DNA of 64,000 bases from Flectobacillus rivi (GCF_030056655.1 NZ_JASHIE010000005.1:1-64000); one strand, 5' to 3'. Positions 1-9,702 are shown, counted from the first letter of the stretch. Numbers and translations are program-made. Notes: generated by a model not told the origin, from the letters alone.

Positions 1-90
1 AAAGAACTCTTTATCTCAAAACAATTAACCAACTTATCGTCAGTCCATTATCTCAAAATTTGTCGTCAAATCTCTTTCGATTTAACCGCT

Positions 91-286
91 TCCCGTTGTT
101 TGGGAGTGCAAAATTAGTAGCTTTATTTTTAACTTCCAAATGTTTTTGAAAATATTTTTTAAAATTTATTTTCGAAACTCTCAACTCTATCTCTTCGCTA
201 CAACTCCTTTCCCGTCGTTTGGGAGTGCAAAATTCCCACTTTATTCCCAATCATCCAAATCTTTTTGATACTATTTTTAAAGTTTT
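91..286. repeat. two imperfect copies of a ~77-bp repeat
   Basis: Copy 1 runs about 91-168 and copy 2 about 210-286. Both begin with TCCCGT(T/C)GTTTGGGAGTGC and continue through AAAATT, a T-rich stretch, CCAAAT(G/C)TTTTTGA and an A/T-rich tail, with a period near 119 bp. The remainder of 1-468 is AT-rich and shows no convincing gene; a 65-codon minus-strand frame across the repeats has no protein-like features. From memory, GGGAGTGCAAA repeats of this kind occur beside rRNA operons in Bacteroidota, so an rRNA operon may lie just left of the window. That last point is inference. Confidence 0.6.
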
Positions 287-412
287 CTGTAAGTCGTTGA
301 TTAGTAGAATCATACTATTGAAAGTTTTTTGCCTAGTATAAAACACTCAAATGATTACATTTGAATATGCCTTTTTTAGGTACAAAAAGAACCCCCAATA
401 ATACAAAATAAA

Positions 413-444
413 AAATCCTCACCTTAATGAAAAGATGAGGATTT
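413..444 (-). terminator. rho-independent terminator of pruA
   Basis: The inverted repeat AAATCCTCA...TGAGGATTT lies directly after the pruA stop codon. On the minus strand it is followed by a T-rich run. Confidence 0.75.
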
Positions 445-468
445 CGATTGAAATATTTCTCAATATCC

Positions 469-2097
469 TTATTCAGCTAAGAATGGATACTTATAATCTG
501 TCGGTGATACAAAGTTTTCTTTGATTGTTCTTGGAGAAACCCAACGTAAAAGGTTTAATGATGAACCTGCTTTATCGTTTGTACCAGAAGCACGGCCACC
601 ACCAAATGGTTGTTGCCCTACCACTGCACCTGTTGGCTTATCATTAATATAGAAGTTACCAGCAGCATTTGTCAGCTTTTTGGTAGCTAATTCTATTGCA
701 TAACGATCTTGAGAGAAGATAGCACCAGTTAAGGCATAAGGGGATGTTGTATCTACCAAATGTAATGTTTCCTCAAACTGATCGTCTTCATATAAGTAAA
801 TCGTGAGAACAGGGCCGAAGATTTCCTCTGTCATTGTGGTGAACTTAGGATCTTCAGTTAAGATAACTGTTGGTTGAATAAAATATCCCTTTGACTTATC
901 ATAGCTTCCACCAGCAATTACTTTAGCTGTATCACTATTTTTTGCCCAATCTATATAAGAAGCTATTTTATCAAAAGCTTTCTCATCTATGACAGCTGTT
1001 ACAAAGTTGGAGAAATCCTCTACGCTACCCATTTTCAATTCTGCAAGATCTTTTGAGAAATACTCCCAAGTAGATTCCCACAGTGATTTTGGAATATAGG
1101 CACGAGATGCCGCAGAACATTTTTGTCCTTGGAATTCGAAAGCTCCTCTTAGCAAACCAACCGCTAGTGCTTTTGTATCTGCTGAAGTATGAGCAACAAC
1201 AAAATCCTTTCCACCTGTTTCACCAACAATTCTTGGATATGATTTATATATATGGATATTCTCTCCGATTGTTTTCCAAATATGTTGGAATACTTTAGTT
1301 GAACCCGTAAAGTGAACACCCGCAAATTCAGGATGACGGAAAGCGATATCCCCTGTTAAAGGACCATCTGTATATATAAGGTTAATAACGCCATCTGGAA
1401 GACCTGCTTCTTTCAAGATTTTCATCAAAACATAAGCTGAATAAATCTGAGTTGGAGAAGGCTTCCATACTACAACGTTACCCATCAAGGCTGCTGAAGC
1501 TGGAAGGTTTCCTGCAATAGCAGTAAAGTTGAATGGAGTTACGGCAAAAACAAAACCCTCAAGAGGTCTGTATTCAGATCTGTTCCAAACGTACTCAGAA
1601 GATTCTGGCTGTTGTGCATAAATTTGAGTAGCAAAATGAGCGTTAAATCTTAAGAAGTCGATCCACTCACATGCTGAGTCAATTTCTGCTTGGAAAGCAT
1701 TTTTTGATTGTCCTAACATCGTAGCAGCATTTAGCTCCATACGATATTTTGAAGCAGACAAGTCGGCCGCTTTCAAGAAAATTGATACACGATGTTCCCA
1801 AGACATATTAGCCCATTTTTCACGTGCAGCCAAGGATGAGTCAATTGCTTTGTTGACATGAGACGCATCACCCTCATAGTAATATCCCAAAACATGTTGG
1901 TGGTCATGTGGACTTGTTAAAGGAAGTTTCTTTCCTTCTTTAAGTTCTTCAGAACCGATAAACATAGGAACCTCGATTACTTGAGATTTCATTTCAGCAA
2001 GCTTTGCTTTCAATGAAACTCTTTCTTTGCTATTAGGAGCATATCCTAAGATAGGTTCGTTCTTGGGAGTTGGTACATTAAAAAATCCTATGGACAT
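469..2097 (-). CDS. pruA: L-glutamate gamma-semialdehyde dehydrogenase (1-pyrroline-5-carboxylate dehydrogenase)
   Basis: This NAD-dependent enzyme oxidises glutamate semialdehyde to glutamate, the second step of proline catabolism, in the cytoplasm. The 542 residues match the stand-alone P5C dehydrogenase type rather than the bifunctional PutA. Visible aldehyde dehydrogenase motifs are TPFNFTAIAGNLP near 187-199, FTGSTKVF near 263-270, the GETGG general-base motif with Glu293, GQKC with catalytic Cys327, and EEIFGPV further on. No proline dehydrogenase gene is adjacent, so the partner must be elsewhere. It is monocistronic, with its own terminator and a good promoter candidate just upstream. 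Confidence 0.96.
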   Translation of the reverse strand: MSIGFFNVPTPKNEPILGYAPNSKERVSLKAKLAEMKSQVIEVPMFIGSEELKEGKKLPLTSPHDHQHVLGYYYEGDASHVNKAIDSSLAAREKWANMSWEHRVSIFLKAADLSASKYRMELNAATMLGQSKNAFQAEIDSACEWIDFLRFNAHFATQIYAQQPESSEYVWNRSEYRPLEGFVFAVTPFNFTAIAGNLPASAALMGNVVVWKPSPTQIYSAYVLMKILKEAGLPDGVINLIYTDGPLTGDIAFRHPEFAGVHFTGSTKVFQHIWKTIGENIHIYKSYPRIVGETGGKDFVVAHTSADTKALAVGLLRGAFEFQGQKCSAASRAYIPKSLWESTWEYFSKDLAELKMGSVEDFSNFVTAVIDEKAFDKIASYIDWAKNSDTAKVIAGGSYDKSKGYFIQPTVILTEDPKFTTMTEEIFGPVLTIYLYEDDQFEETLHLVDTTSPYALTGAIFSQDRYAIELATKKLTNAAGNFYINDKPTGAVVGQQPFGGGRASGTNDKAGSSLNLLRWVSPRTIKENFVSPTDYKYPFLAE

Positions 2098-2124
2098 TTG
2101 ATGAAGTATTTAAATTACACAATT

Positions 2125-2155
2125 CAAAGTTACGCAGTTGTTTTGGTTCCTCCAA
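2125..2155 (-). promoter_or_regulatory. Bacteroidota-type promoter of pruA
   Basis: On the minus strand, TAACTTTG (2125-2132) is a perfect TAnnTTTG -7 element. A TTG -33 element (2153-2155) lies 20 nt upstream. The start codon is about 28 nt downstream. Confidence 0.55.
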
Positions 2156-2190
2156 CCCTACGATAACTAAGTATTTATAAAGGAATAATG

Positions 2191-3120
2191 CTAGAACGAT
2201 AAATATGGTTCTAGCTTTTGGATTATATCTGGTGTTAGAAGTTTAATGGCTTTTAAATCTTGAATAGACTGAAACTTTCCGTGCTGATTTCGGAAGTTAA
2301 CAATGGCCTTAGCTATGTATGGTTTTAGGTAAGGATGTTTCATTTGTTCGAATGAAGATTCATTAACATTAATTTTTCGAACTTGAGGGTTATTTATGTA
2401 TCCATATCTGAGGATTTCTTCTACTACTAATGAATCAAGTCCATATACTTCTCGTATCTGTGAAGTGCTAACGAAGCTGCCGAGTACATCTCGGTACTTG
2501 ACAATTCGAGCGGCCAATTTACTTCCTATTCCTTTTAGTTGGATTAATCTTGTGGTATCTACCGTATTCAAATCAAATTTTGCAGGTGTTTTGGGCGTTT
2601 TTTCTTGCAGAATGAATGAACGTTTGGCAAACTTATCGTTTTGAGGAACGGATATAGTGATGTATGGTATCAATTTCTGATAAAGTGTTTCTGGAAAATC
2701 ATAAACCTTGAGTAAATCTTCTTTCTTGAAAAACTTTCCTCCCTTGCTTTTGAAACGGTCTATTCTCTTAGCAAGCCACGGTGGCATACCTAATTCTTCC
2801 AATTCTTCAACACTTGCTACATTAGGGTCAAATGAATGAAGTCGAATTGGAATACTTGAATGAGCCTCCTCTTCTTTTTTCTCAAAACTTTTAAAGCGAC
2901 TAGGAGGATTTTCGGCAGTTTCAATCAATGACACTAATTCTGAATTTTGATTGAGTTGATTTTGTGTGAAAGCTAGAGATGATTTACTTGGGGACAACCA
3001 TATATATAAGTAAATAGAAAAATAGGTAAATAATAACATCAATAGTAATATAAAACCTTTTGCTTCGGTACGATTGTAGCCAAAGGCATACTGAATCCAC
3101 TGCATCCATTGTTTTTTCAT
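2191..3120 (-). CDS. helix-hairpin-helix DNA-binding membrane protein (ComEA-like)
   Basis: The 309-residue protein has one N-terminal membrane segment (about residues 21-43), then a linker, then three successive helix-hairpin-helix units. Each starts with a (F/I)(D/N)xN-type motif: FDPNVASVEELEELG, FDLNTVDTTRLIQLKGIG and INVNESSFEQM. The middle unit carries the classic GIGSKLAARI hairpin. This architecture resembles ComEA, the DNA receptor of natural transformation, but Bacteroidota carry many anchored HhH proteins of unknown role and no other competence gene adjoins it. Binding of double-stranded DNA outside the inner membrane is therefore an inference. Confidence 0.8.
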   Translation of the reverse strand: MKKQWMQWIQYAFGYNRTEAKGFILLLMLLFTYFSIYLYIWLSPSKSSLAFTQNQLNQNSELVSLIETAENPPSRFKSFEKKEEEAHSSIPIRLHSFDPNVASVEELEELGMPPWLAKRIDRFKSKGGKFFKKEDLLKVYDFPETLYQKLIPYITISVPQNDKFAKRSFILQEKTPKTPAKFDLNTVDTTRLIQLKGIGSKLAARIVKYRDVLGSFVSTSQIREVYGLDSLVVEEILRYGYINNPQVRKINVNESSFEQMKHPYLKPYIAKAIVNFRNQHGKFQSIQDLKAIKLLTPDIIQKLEPYLSF

Positions 3121-3237
3121 AAGGCAGAACTTGTTTTTAGGTGAAGATTTAACTGAAAGTTATACAATTGAAGAGACATTTTGAAGTTTATTCGAGACTT
3201 TCTAGTGTCAACATGCTGAATTATATAATGTTTAAAA

Positions 3238-3245
3238 TAATTTTG
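3238..3245 (+). promoter_or_regulatory. candidate -7 element for thrC
   Basis: TAATTTTG matches TAnnTTTG about 95 nt before the thrC start. No clear -33 TTTG is seen at the right distance. Confidence 0.35.
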
Positions 3246-3339
3246 TACCACAAATTGTCCATCAATTTCAATTGCTAACATATCAAGGAGCACTCTGTCT
3301 GCAAAGAAGTTAGCAACGATTTAACCAAAAAACGAGAAT

Positions 3340-4647
3340 ATGATACTTTATAGTACCAAGCATGCAAGCCCAGATGTATCGTTGGAAGAGGCGGTATTTA
3401 GAGGACTTCCCCCCGATAATGGATTGTATATGCCTTATGAAATACCTACATTACCACAAAGCTTCTTTGATACCATTGGTGATTTAAGTATTTCGGAAAT
3501 AGCATTTGAAGTAGCAAAAGCTTTGTTGGGTAACGATGTGCCTGAAAGTGATTTAAAAGGCATTATCGAACGTTCAATCAATTTTGAAGCTCCATTGGTT
3601 GGCATTGAGCCTAACAAATATGTGCTTGAATTGTTCCATGGACCGTCTATGGCATTCAAGGATTTTGGTGCAAGATTTATGGCAGCATTGATGTCTTATT
3701 TCTTACAAAAATCTCATCAGGATATTCACATTCTTGTGGCAACTTCAGGCGACACAGGAGGAGCTGTAGCACAAGGATTTTATAATACGCCTGACATCAA
3801 GGTTACAATTTTGTACCCTACAGGAAAAGTATCTGATATTCAGGAAAAGCAATTGACCACTCTTGGAGGAAATGTTACTGCTTTGGAAGTAGATGGTACC
3901 TTTGATGACTGTCAAAGCTTGGTAAAGCAAGCATTCTTGGACCAAGAGCTTTCGTCTAAATACAATTTGGCATCAGCAAACTCGATTAATATTAGTCGAT
4001 TGATACCTCAATCGTTCTATTATTTCAATGCTTATGCACAATTGAAAAAAGCGGGTGTGGATAAACCAGTGGTATTCTGTGTGCCAAGTGGAAACTTTGG
4101 TAATCTTTCGGCTGGGCTTATTGCACAGCGAATGGGATTACCCGTAAAAATGTTTGTTGCGGCTACGAATATCAATAACATTGTTCCAAATTACTTAGCG
4201 AGTGGCGTTTATGAGCCTCGTCCATCACAAGAAACGATTTCGAATGCTATGGATGTGGGCAACCCTTCTAATTTTATCCGTATGCAATTATTGGCTGGTG
4301 ATGCTTATGAAGAGGTAGTTAAACATATTGCTGGTGATTTTAGCAATGATGATGATACTAGAGTAACGATGAAAGAGGTATATGACAAAACAGGTTACAT
4401 CATGTGTCCTCATACGGCTGTTGCTTATCGTGGATTGAGCTCTTATATGACAGAATTAGGCGAAGATGTAACAGGAGTTTTATTATCTACGGCTCATTAT
4501 GCGAAGTTTTTGGATGTAGTTGAGGGAACCTTAGGAACAACTGTACCAATTCCAGAACGTCTTTCGGCTTTATTATCTAAAGAGAAAGTAGCGATTCCAA
4601 TGAGTACGAAGTTTAGTGATTTTAAAAACTATTTATTGCAATTATAA
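3340..4647 (+). CDS. thrC: threonine synthase
   Basis: This PLP enzyme converts O-phosphohomoserine to threonine. The 435-residue protein shows the family start (YSTKHASPDVSLEEAVFRGL, residues 4-23), the PLP lysine in SMAFKDFGARF (Lys107) and the ATSGDTGGAVA loop. Length fits the longer threonine synthase class. It is the only plus-strand gene in the first 15 kb and stands alone between minus-strand genes, so the usual thrA-thrB-thrC operon is not present here. A perfect bidirectional hairpin follows the stop. Confidence 0.96.
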   Translation: MILYSTKHASPDVSLEEAVFRGLPPDNGLYMPYEIPTLPQSFFDTIGDLSISEIAFEVAKALLGNDVPESDLKGIIERSINFEAPLVGIEPNKYVLELFHGPSMAFKDFGARFMAALMSYFLQKSHQDIHILVATSGDTGGAVAQGFYNTPDIKVTILYPTGKVSDIQEKQLTTLGGNVTALEVDGTFDDCQSLVKQAFLDQELSSKYNLASANSINISRLIPQSFYYFNAYAQLKKAGVDKPVVFCVPSGNFGNLSAGLIAQRMGLPVKMFVAATNINNIVPNYLASGVYEPRPSQETISNAMDVGNPSNFIRMQLLAGDAYEEVVKHIAGDFSNDDDTRVTMKEVYDKTGYIMCPHTAVAYRGLSSYMTELGEDVTGVLLSTAHYAKFLDVVEGTLGTTVPIPERLSALLSKEKVAIPMSTKFSDFKNYLLQL

Positions 4648-4650
4648 TTA

Positions 4651-4678
4651 AAAAGGATGCCCAATTGGGCATCCTTTT
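4651..4678. terminator. bidirectional terminator between thrC and the acyl-CoA synthetase gene
   Basis: A perfect palindrome, AAAAGGATGCCCAATT and its complement, sits between the convergent genes. Its T-run overlaps the stop codon of the minus-strand gene at 4680. Confidence 0.85.
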
Positions 4679-4679
4679 T

Positions 4680-6452
4680 TTATTCGTACATGGATAATAT
4701 TTCTTGTTGATATTTCGAATGAATAACCTTTCGTCTCAATTTTAGGGTTGGAGTAAGTTCCCCGCTATCGATAGAGAATAATTTAGTTAATAATACGACC
4801 TTTTTGACTTGTTCATATTTTGCTACATTATTCATCAAATGCTTTACCTCTTCATCAAACTTCTCTAAAACTTTTGGTTGTTTCACCATTTCGTCGTTTG
4901 AACCACAAGGAATCTCATGACGTACACACCATTCTTTCAAAGCATTAAATTCAGGAACGAGCAAAGCTGATGGAAACTTTTCGCCCTCACCAACTACAAT
5001 TGCCTGTTCTACGAAGATTGATTCCTTTAATTTATTCTCTAATAACTGTGGTGCTACATATTTTCCTCCAGACGTTTTGAAGATTTCTTTCTTTCTATCT
5101 GTAATTTTCAAATATCTTCCTTCGGCAAACTCTCCAATATCGCCTGTATGAAACCAGCCCTCCGAATCAATTACCTCATTCGTTAATTCAGGTTTGTTAT
5201 AATAGCCTTTCATGATACTTGGTCCTTTTACCAAAATCTCACCATCTTCTGCTATTTTTACTTGAACATTTGGCAAAACAGTACCTACACAACCGATTCT
5301 AAAATCGGTAATAATACTTGATGAAATTACGGGAGAAGTTTCGGTAAGTCCATAACCTTCGACTATTGGTACGCCTGCTGCCCAAAATACTCTTGAAAGA
5401 CGAGGTTGTAAGGCTGCAGAACCAGAAGCAATAAATTTGATATTTCCCCCCAGCGCTTCTTGCCACTTACTGAAAATCAATTTTCTGGCTATTTTAAGCT
5501 GGATATCATATACTAAACCCATTTCTTTCATTGGGTCGTATTTTAATCCGAGGTTTAATGCCCAGAAAAACAGTGATTTTTTGACTCCAGTTAACTCATA
5601 TCCTTTTGCGACAATCTTATCATATACTTTTTCCAATAATCTTGGAACGGTTGCAAAAACGTGTGGCTTTACTTCTTTGAGATTATCAGCGATAGTATCC
5701 ATGCTTTCGGCATAGTATACCGAAACACCATAACGCAAAAAGACATAAATATCTGTGCGCTCGTAGATATGGCATAATGGTAAAAAGCTCAATGCTTTAT
5801 CTCCTGCTTCTAGCTCTAAATGTTTTCCTTTGATCAGTCCTTCAACATTGGCAATGATGTTGTTGTGAGTTAGCATCACACCTTTGGGTTTTCCAGTAGT
5901 TCCAGAAGTATAGATTAATGTCAATAAATCATCAGGAAGGACCGCCGACTTATGGGCTTCAAGAGATGCCACGTCATCATTCTGAGCTATTTCGAGTACC
6001 TCTGTCCAATGTTTTGCCCCTGCAATTTTATCAAAAGTATATATAGCTTCGACCGAATCGATTCCTTTACTAGCTTCTGTCGACTTTTTCAACAAATTCT
6101 CATCAGAAACAAAAATCAATTTAATATCTGCATCTGAGAAAATATAATGATAGTCTTCTATCGTGATAGTTGGGTACATAGGAACAGATACAGCGCCTAT
6201 TTGTTGGATTCCAAGCTCAACAAAATTCCACTCAGGTCGGTTGTTGGAAATTAAAGCAATTTTGTCATCACGCTTTACTCCTAGTTTTAATAGACCAAGA
6301 CTTATCTTATTAACGGTATCTATAACTTCTTGCGCACTATATTTTCTCCAATTGCCTTGGATTTTACAAGCAAAAACGTCCTCTTTATTCAGTGGTTTAA
6401 CACTTGTTTCTAATAGGTCAAAAACTCGTGTTGCGGTTTGGTGATTGTTCAT
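4680..6452 (-). CDS. long-chain fatty acid--CoA ligase (AMP-forming)
   Basis: The protein activates fatty acids to acyl-CoA through an acyl-adenylate. The 590 residues carry the AMP-binding P-loop YTSGTTGKPKG (181-191), the GYGLTET motif and the GWFHTGDIGE hinge with the ITDRKKEIFKTSGGKYVAP segment. No transmembrane segment is seen. It belongs to the FadD/FAA1-like group common in Bacteroidota; specificity for long chains is inferred from family resemblance. It is transcribed alone. Confidence 0.9.
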   Translation of the reverse strand: MNNHQTATRVFDLLETSVKPLNKEDVFACKIQGNWRKYSAQEVIDTVNKISLGLLKLGVKRDDKIALISNNRPEWNFVELGIQQIGAVSVPMYPTITIEDYHYIFSDADIKLIFVSDENLLKKSTEASKGIDSVEAIYTFDKIAGAKHWTEVLEIAQNDDVASLEAHKSAVLPDDLLTLIYTSGTTGKPKGVMLTHNNIIANVEGLIKGKHLELEAGDKALSFLPLCHIYERTDIYVFLRYGVSVYYAESMDTIADNLKEVKPHVFATVPRLLEKVYDKIVAKGYELTGVKKSLFFWALNLGLKYDPMKEMGLVYDIQLKIARKLIFSKWQEALGGNIKFIASGSAALQPRLSRVFWAAGVPIVEGYGLTETSPVISSSIITDFRIGCVGTVLPNVQVKIAEDGEILVKGPSIMKGYYNKPELTNEVIDSEGWFHTGDIGEFAEGRYLKITDRKKEIFKTSGGKYVAPQLLENKLKESIFVEQAIVVGEGEKFPSALLVPEFNALKEWCVRHEIPCGSNDEMVKQPKVLEKFDEEVKHLMNNVAKYEQVKKVVLLTKLFSIDSGELTPTLKLRRKVIHSKYQQEILSMYE

Positions 6453-6531
6453 ATTCGATAGCTTGCTTATTGATGAGACACCAATCTTTTTTTAATACAA
6501 TTTAAACAAGATTAAGCACAATTCATTTTCT

Positions 6532-6539
6532 CAAAGATA
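6532..6539 (-). promoter_or_regulatory. candidate -7 element for the acyl-CoA synthetase gene
   Basis: On the minus strand TATCTTTG matches TAnnTTTG, about 80 nt before the start codon. The -33 element is not convincing. Confidence 0.35.
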
Positions 6540-6630
6540 ATAGGTTGTAGAAATTAAAAATAGTATGCATGCATAATTTTTTTAATATTTTTTCACTTAA
6601 TCTTATTATTTACAAAAGCTTATAAAAAAT

Positions 6631-6664
6631 AAAAAGGATAGGTAAAAAAGCCCTATCCTTTTTA
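6631..6664 (-). terminator. terminator of the M48-MORN gene
   Basis: AAAAAGGATAGG...CCCTATCCTTTTT forms a 12-bp stem just past the stop codon, with T-rich sequence on the minus strand. Confidence 0.75.
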
Positions 6665-6670
6665 TATGCG

Positions 6671-7771
6671 TTATTTTGGTATTTTCATAGAGCTTACCTC
6701 ACCATTTGATTGCACATAATTTAGTTCACGTGGTTGAGCTCCAGACTGATTGATGAGGCGACCCTCTTTTGTTGGAAAGTCATTTTCGAATACCGCTTCC
6801 AAATAAATGTTATTAGAAAAGTAATATATCCCATTTCCACTTCGCTTACCACTTTCGTACATACCTTCAAATAGTTTATTTCCATCTGCTTTAAATTGTA
6901 CACCAATCCCTTCTCTTATTCCATTTTTCCACATTCCTTTATAACTTCCTTGAGATTTGTGGATATAGTATCCATATCCATTGATGCAATCGCCTTCCAC
7001 ACAGCCATACTTTCCAACTTCTATATTTGAATCTATTTTTTTTGCCTCTGGCTGTGGATAAGTGTTCAAGTTCTCAGAAGAGACTATATTATCATCATCT
7101 GAAGCAGTTTTATCAGGAATAATAACTTCGTTGTTTTGATATGCTACGACATTTTTTTCTTCTTTCCGTTTTTCTTCTAGCCATCCTTTTGCGATTGCCT
7201 TCATACGTTGCGAGCGTGGTGGGTGCGTAGTTGTCCACACTTCTTCTTGGAAATACTGCATGGCAAGTTGTGCTTCCTCAAGGGTTGCGCCCATCTTGTA
7301 GAGCGTAGCACCCGAAAATTCATCGGCTTCTAGTTCTTTTTGATGTTGGCTTCCCTTTTGACTTGTTGGATGATAATAAACCAAATGTCCAACCTCATGA
7401 GCCAAAATAGATATAGCAGCCCAATCCTTTTGTGTTACAGTATGAACTCTTTGCAAAAAACTTCTATCATATATAATATAAGGTACTCCTTCTACAAGCG
7501 TAGCGTAACAGTTGTCAGTATTGGGGCATTCCATCATTTGAAATGGATTTCTAGAAAGGTGCATCAGTTCTGTAATCTTTTTAACTTCTCTTTCTGCTCG
7601 GCTACTTCCATATCCCATTACTGAGTTGCATAAATCGCTTTCATTGATTTTTTTGCCATAATAGTGACAAATAAAAAGGGGTGTTGATGTGGTTCGGTTT
7701 TGTCCACAAACACCAGTGGATACTGTTATTCCGAGTAGGAATACACAACATTGTGTATAAAATGTTTTCAT
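6671..7771 (-). CDS. secreted M48-family zinc peptidase with C-terminal MORN repeats
   Basis: The 366-residue protein has an N-terminal signal peptide ending near CGQ (about residue 24). An M48-type catalytic domain follows: HEVGH zinc motif at 125-129, the ELEADEFSG downstream ligand motif with Glu148, and HPPRSQRM near 200. After a charged linker (about 215-260) come about three MORN units, each with a GxGxxxx core (GYGYYIH, GIGVQFK, GNGIYYF). M48 proteins are often membrane quality-control proteases; this one lacks the multi-pass anchor and is probably periplasmic or exported. The fusion to MORN repeats is unusual, and MORN function here (surface or lipid contact) is speculation. Confidence 0.82.
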   Translation of the reverse strand: MKTFYTQCCVFLLGITVSTGVCGQNRTTSTPLFICHYYGKKINESDLCNSVMGYGSSRAEREVKKITELMHLSRNPFQMMECPNTDNCYATLVEGVPYIIYDRSFLQRVHTVTQKDWAAISILAHEVGHLVYYHPTSQKGSQHQKELEADEFSGATLYKMGATLEEAQLAMQYFQEEVWTTTHPPRSQRMKAIAKGWLEEKRKEEKNVVAYQNNEVIIPDKTASDDDNIVSSENLNTYPQPEAKKIDSNIEVGKYGCVEGDCINGYGYYIHKSQGSYKGMWKNGIREGIGVQFKADGNKLFEGMYESGKRSGNGIYYFSNNIYLEAVFENDFPTKEGRLINQSGAQPRELNYVQSNGEVSSMKIPK

Positions 7772-7822
7772 TGTGGATAAGATATTAACTAGGTTCTAAG
7801 AAGTTTTTTGAGGAAAAAAAAG

Positions 7823-7847
7823 AGGCTCGTATGTGTATACGAACCTC
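7823..7847 (-). terminator. terminator of the TPR gene
   Basis: AGGCTCGTATGTGTATACGAACCT forms a stem with one bulged pair. On the minus strand it is followed by eight T residues. Confidence 0.7.
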
Positions 7848-7866
7848 CTAATTACGTGATTTTTAT

Positions 7867-9702
7867 TTAATTTATTGTATCGCCTCTCAAATTTCTGAAT
7901 CTCTTGCGAGCATCAGCACCGTAAATACTTCCTGGGTATTTCGTGAGTAGTTCTTGATATAGCTTCATTGCCTTTGAAGGCTGGTTTTTCTTTTCTTGAT
8001 ACGTCTTCGCTAAAATATACAAAGCATCATCTCCGAGTATATCTGTGGGGAACTTTTCCACAATTTTTTCTAATTGTTCTATGGCTTCATCTACCTTTCC
8101 TTCCTTTAAATAAGTGGTTGCCATTAAGTACATAAATTCGTCTTCGAGTGGATGTCCTTTGTGCTTGGTCACCATACTTTTCATTTCAGCCATAGCTTCT
8201 TCATTTCTATGTTGAAAAAGCATTAATTCTACATTGGCATAGTCTTTTAAAGCTTGGTCGGTAGTATCAATACCCGTATTATCTTGAATAAGAAGGCTTA
8301 AATTCATGGCATCGTTGGCAATTTCACGAGTGGTAGCCTGTTTGAGAATATCCAACACATCCTTTGCCAGTTCAAAATCGCCTTTGTAATAGGACAATTT
8401 AGCATTTCGAAGTTTGGCTTCGTATCCCATTGGGCTATCTTTTTCAGATTTTTCTACTTGTGAATAAAGTAGGGTAGCTTCCCATGGTTCGGACTTCAGT
8501 ACATAAATATCACCAAGGTCTAATTTACACTTATCCACAAACTCCCTATTGCCTGTGGATAACTTTATAGCACTTTCCAACACAGCTATGGCAGTATCTT
8601 TTTCGTTTAGGTAAAAACCATATAAAAGACCTTTACTTCGCAACGCCTCAAGAGTTCTTTGGTTTATTCCCAATTCGTTTAAAAGTTTGGTATATTCCTG
8701 AATCAAGATTCTAATATCACTTTGATTCACGGGGTAAGTGTTTTTGATGACCTCTTCTTTTGAGTTTATCAACACTCTTCTCCAAAGTGGATAATTTTGT
8801 TGCTTGGGATACTCTTTGACCAAATATTCAAATACCTTACCTGCGCTACTGAAATCTTTGTTCTGATACGCTACAAAACCTAAGTCGGCTACTTGGGCAC
8901 CTTCACGCTTATATCGCTTGTCTAAGGCCCGCGCTTGGACGAATGCTTTGAAGAATTCCTTCTTTTGAGTGAGATGCCAAATCAACATTTCGCTGAAATA
9001 GGGATCTTCTGGAAATTTCTGAACTTTGGCATACAAAACCTTTTCTAAAAGTGCTTGATCGTTTTCGTCTCTCAGCTCATCTTGGAGCATTCCTTGAAGG
9101 ATTTCTCGGTTTTCTATATCACGTCCAAAATTTAGGTATTCCTCAAGCATTTCTTGAGGTTTTCCAGCCAGTTTGTATAATCTACCTACCTGAAGAGGAA
9201 ACTTGCTGATATCCTTAAAATAAAGCCTGTTTTTCTCAATCAAGTTAATAGCCCAATCATACTGTTGATAAGTACTCAATTCATTTACCATTTTGAGTGT
9301 TAACTCATCTGTAACTTTACATTTTTCGAGTATTTGATTATAAAGTTTATCTGCTTCCTCTTTTTTCTTCTGTTCCTCCAACAAATGTGCATAATCGAGT
9401 ATATAAAACGGATTTCCATCAGACCACTTGATTTGCTTTTTCAAAAACTTTTCAGCTTCATCCACTTCTTTCAATTTGTACAATGTCTGAAGATAGGGTT
9501 TATGAATACTCCCAGCGATGTCTTTATTTTTAGCCAATTTCTGAAAAATGCTTTTTGCTTTTTCATATTCTCCAGCTTTCACATATTCAATCCCCAATTC
9601 CACATCTTGTCCACTTGCCTGATATATTCCCGTGATTAGAAAAAAGGCAAAGCACATAAATTTGAAAAAAGGACGATTTAACACACACACTTCACTTTTC
9701 AT
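7867..9702 (-). CDS. exported tetratricopeptide-repeat protein
   Basis: The 611-residue protein starts with a basic N-terminus, a hydrophobic stretch (about 14-27) and an ASGQ signal-peptidase-like site. The rest is helical, with recognisable TPR units such as EYVKAGEYEKAKSIFQKLAK near the N-terminus and several near the C-terminus, where KVDEAIEQLEKIVEKFP and KAMKLYQELLTKYPGS are typical. The C-terminal part resembles the outer-membrane TPR/BamD-like scaffold type, but no lipobox is seen, so a soluble periplasmic scaffold is more likely. The gene borders the candidate origin and itself contains two perfect DnaA boxes (8531-8539, 8554-8562). Confidence 0.82.
   Translation of the reverse strand: MKSEVCVLNRPFFKFMCFAFFLITGIYQASGQDVELGIEYVKAGEYEKAKSIFQKLAKNKDIAGSIHKPYLQTLYKLKEVDEAEKFLKKQIKWSDGNPFYILDYAHLLEEQKKKEEADKLYNQILEKCKVTDELTLKMVNELSTYQQYDWAINLIEKNRLYFKDISKFPLQVGRLYKLAGKPQEMLEEYLNFGRDIENREILQGMLQDELRDENDQALLEKVLYAKVQKFPEDPYFSEMLIWHLTQKKEFFKAFVQARALDKRYKREGAQVADLGFVAYQNKDFSSAGKVFEYLVKEYPKQQNYPLWRRVLINSKEEVIKNTYPVNQSDIRILIQEYTKLLNELGINQRTLEALRSKGLLYGFYLNEKDTAIAVLESAIKLSTGNREFVDKCKLDLGDIYVLKSEPWEATLLYSQVEKSEKDSPMGYEAKLRNAKLSYYKGDFELAKDVLDILKQATTREIANDAMNLSLLIQDNTGIDTTDQALKDYANVELMLFQHRNEEAMAEMKSMVTKHKGHPLEDEFMYLMATTYLKEGKVDEAIEQLEKIVEKFPTDILGDDALYILAKTYQEKKNQPSKAMKLYQELLTKYPGSIYGADARKRFRNLRGDTIN

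Noticed and set aside
53..250. 65-codon minus-strand frame across the left-edge repeats
   Set aside because: It spans two imperfect repeat copies, lacks any domain or signal, and its repeats explain its coding-like look.
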